From contig CAJTDE010000006.1 in NCBI GenBank assembly GCA_910574835.1, forward strand, positions 124,001 through 188,000: a stretch of DNA of 64,000 nucleotides, written 5' to 3'. The stretch is from Clostridia bacterium. Lineage in GTDB: Bacteria; Bacillota; Clostridia; Lachnospirales; Lachnospiraceae. Of the stretch, positions 62,915 to 64,000 are shown one piece after another. Position numbers and translations under genes: made by a program. The notes under the pieces were generated by a model that made no database searches, was not told the DNA's origin, and saw only the letters and a list, made by a program, of their open reading frames with translations. Positions within the stretch are counted from its first letter, which is position 1. Each line of letters opens with the position of its first letter.

Positions 62915-63050
62915 GTGTACGGGAAGGGGATTGCGGTACTGGAATCAGCAATACCCTTCCTGTACACAGAACAGTTTACAGACGGATGGACCTGCGGCTG
63001 GAAACTGTTCTTAGTACAGGTGTACGGGAAGGGGATTGCGGTACTGGAAT
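62915..63050 (+). repeat. Arm/anti-arm/arm structured repeat, copy 2
   Basis: GTGTACGGGAAGGGGATTGC (62915-62934), loop GGTACTGGAATCA, anti-arm 62948-62967, central hairpin 62968-63011 (AGAACAGTTT with AAACTGTTCT) and a second copy of the arm 63020-63039 ending in the box before the ftsY ribosome site. The arm sequence differs from that at 41121 but is repeated the same way. Confidence 0.8.
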
Positions 63051-63068
63051 AGAATAGGGGGTATCGAA

Positions 63069-63998
63069 GTGTCAGAGGAGAAAAAGGGATTTTTTGGAAG
63101 ACTGGTGTCGGGACTGGCGAAGACGCGGGCGAATATTGTGGCAGGGATGGACAATATTTTCAGCGGATTTTCGGCTATTGATGATGAATTTTATGAGGAG
63201 ATTGAAGAAACTCTGATTTTGGGGGATATTGGGATCAATGCCACCAATGCGATTATTCAGGATCTGAAGGCGAAGGTGAAGGAGCAGAGACTTAAGGAGC
63301 CGTCTCAGTGTAAGGATCTTTTGATTGCAAGTATCCGGGCGCAGATGGAGGTGGGCGAGGTGGCCTACCGGTTTGAGGAGGAGAAGTCTGTGGTTCTGGT
63401 GATCGGGGTCAATGGGGTTGGTAAGACGACTTCGGTTGGGAAGCTGGCAGGGAAGCTTAAGGATCAGGGGAAGAAGGTGATTCTGGCAGCGGCGGATACG
63501 TTTCGGGCGGCGGCAGGTGAGCAGCTTACAGAGTGGGCGTCAAGGGCCGGGGTGGATATTATCAGCGGATGTGAGGGGGCTGATCCGGCTTCTGTGGTTT
63601 ATGACGCGGTTTGCGCGGCGAAGGCCAGGAATGCGGATGTGCTGCTTTGTGATACGGCAGGGAGGCTTCATAATAAGAAGAATCTGATGGAGGAATTGCG
63701 TAAGATTAACCGCATTATAGACAGGGAGTATCCGGATGCTTATCGGGAGACGCTTGTGGTGCTTGACGGGACTACGGGGCAGAATGCGCTGGAGCAGGCG
63801 AGGCAGTTTAAGAGTGTGGCGGATGTTACGGGGATTATTTTGACGAAGCTGGATGGGACGGCTAAAGGGGGAATTGCGGTGGCTATTCAGTCGGAGATGG
63901 GGATTCCGGTGAAGTATGTGGGAGTTGGGGAGAGTATTGATGATTTGCAGAAGTTTAAGGCGGATGAGTTTGTGAATGCGTTGTTTCATCAAGGGTAG
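63069..63998 (+). CDS. ftsY: Signal recognition particle receptor FtsY
   Basis: This GTPase receptor of the SRP directs nascent membrane proteins to the translocon. The 309-residue protein lacks the long acidic A-domain and has the N domain followed by the G domain: GVNGVGKTTSVGKLAG, ADTFRAAAGEQL, DTAGRLHNK and TKLDGTAKGG. I use the GTG at 63069 with AGGGGG upstream; the frame from the TTG in the repeat is rejected. The 3' end is G+T-rich toward the window edge. Confidence 0.94.
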   Translation: MSEEKKGFFGRLVSGLAKTRANIVAGMDNIFSGFSAIDDEFYEEIEETLILGDIGINATNAIIQDLKAKVKEQRLKEPSQCKDLLIASIRAQMEVGEVAYRFEEEKSVVLVIGVNGVGKTTSVGKLAGKLKDQGKKVILAAADTFRAAAGEQLTEWASRAGVDIISGCEGADPASVVYDAVCAAKARNADVLLCDTAGRLHNKKNLMEELRKINRIIDREYPDAYRETLVVLDGTTGQNALEQARQFKSVADVTGIILTKLDGTAKGGIAVAIQSEMGIPVKYVGVGESIDDLQKFKADEFVNALFHQG

Positions 63999-64000
63999 GT

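Noticed and set aside
1-64000. CRISPR arrays, tRNA or rRNA genes, prophage and transposases
   Set aside because: None seen by eye. The repeats found are inverted or dispersed, not spaced direct repeats, and no recombinase or capsid gene is present.

Overview
The window looks like the chromosome of an anaerobic, spore-former-lineage Firmicute, most likely a gut Lachnospiraceae (Clostridia). The evidence is the low-to-mid GC content, strong AGGAGG-type ribosome sites, an Rnf electron-transport fragment, a PduL-AckA acetate module, a YesM/YesN-type two-component system beside a ribose-type ABC transporter, and a DUF5717/DUF5716-like gene set that I associate with this family. Nearly all genes lie on the + strand, and core clusters (cmk/ispH/rpsA, yceD-rpmF, plsX-acpP-rnc-smc-ftsY) mark it as chromosomal. 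I saw no rRNA, tRNA, CRISPR array, prophage or insertion-sequence transposase.

Layout. 1-3.7 kb: the end of a SorC-type regulator, then an arylsulfate sulfotransferase with thioredoxin reductase and thioredoxin. 3.8-8.3 kb: small envelope proteins, a Maf-HAD fusion, a Cof phosphatase and a PrsA-like foldase lipoprotein. 8.6-14.3 kb: a CobD/HisC-like aminotransferase on the minus strand, then a three-gene operon of unknown function (DUF5717-like, DUF5716-like with an actin/Hsp70-like start, TPR protein). 14.4-26.2 kb: an MFS transporter, a histidine kinase/AraC response regulator pair and a divergent sugar ABC operon ending in an alpha-L-rhamnosidase, which reads as a rhamnoside uptake and degradation locus. 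26.4-30.3 kb: a nucleoside salvage operon (udp, cdd, deoB, a Crp-like regulator, deoD). 30.6-36.8 kb: small regulators (WYL, AraC-GyrI), stress-like and redox genes. 37-41 kb: cmk, a SUKH-like protein, ispH and rpsA. 41.3-45.5 kb: a CmpB-like membrane protein, rnfC, rnfD and a convergent apbE. 45.6-51.3 kb: a glycogen debranching enzyme, hemB, hemL and a beta-propeller lactonase. 51.9-53.7 kb: pduL-ackA. 53.9-64 kb: yceD-rpmF, a chemoreceptor, then plsX, acpP, rnc, smc and ftsY.

The most unusual content is non-coding. Three ~225-bp foldback elements (8.3, 30.3 and 51.5 kb) share ends and an imperfect core, but their flanking arms differ between copies while staying self-complementary within each copy. 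The third copy is inverted. Around each copy the strand composition is strongly skewed (G+T-rich on the element's forward strand), and the skew follows the element's orientation; however, two similar G+T peaks lack the element. Two copies of an arm/anti-arm/arm structure sit upstream of the CmpB-like gene and ftsY, again with arms that covary. A ~16-nt box (consensus near TTGCGGAACTGGAAT) recurs immediately upstream of Shine-Dalgarno sites of several genes. Two ~120-nt structured repeats precede plsX and smc. These four families are the best candidates for undescribed biology; all functional readings of them here are inference.
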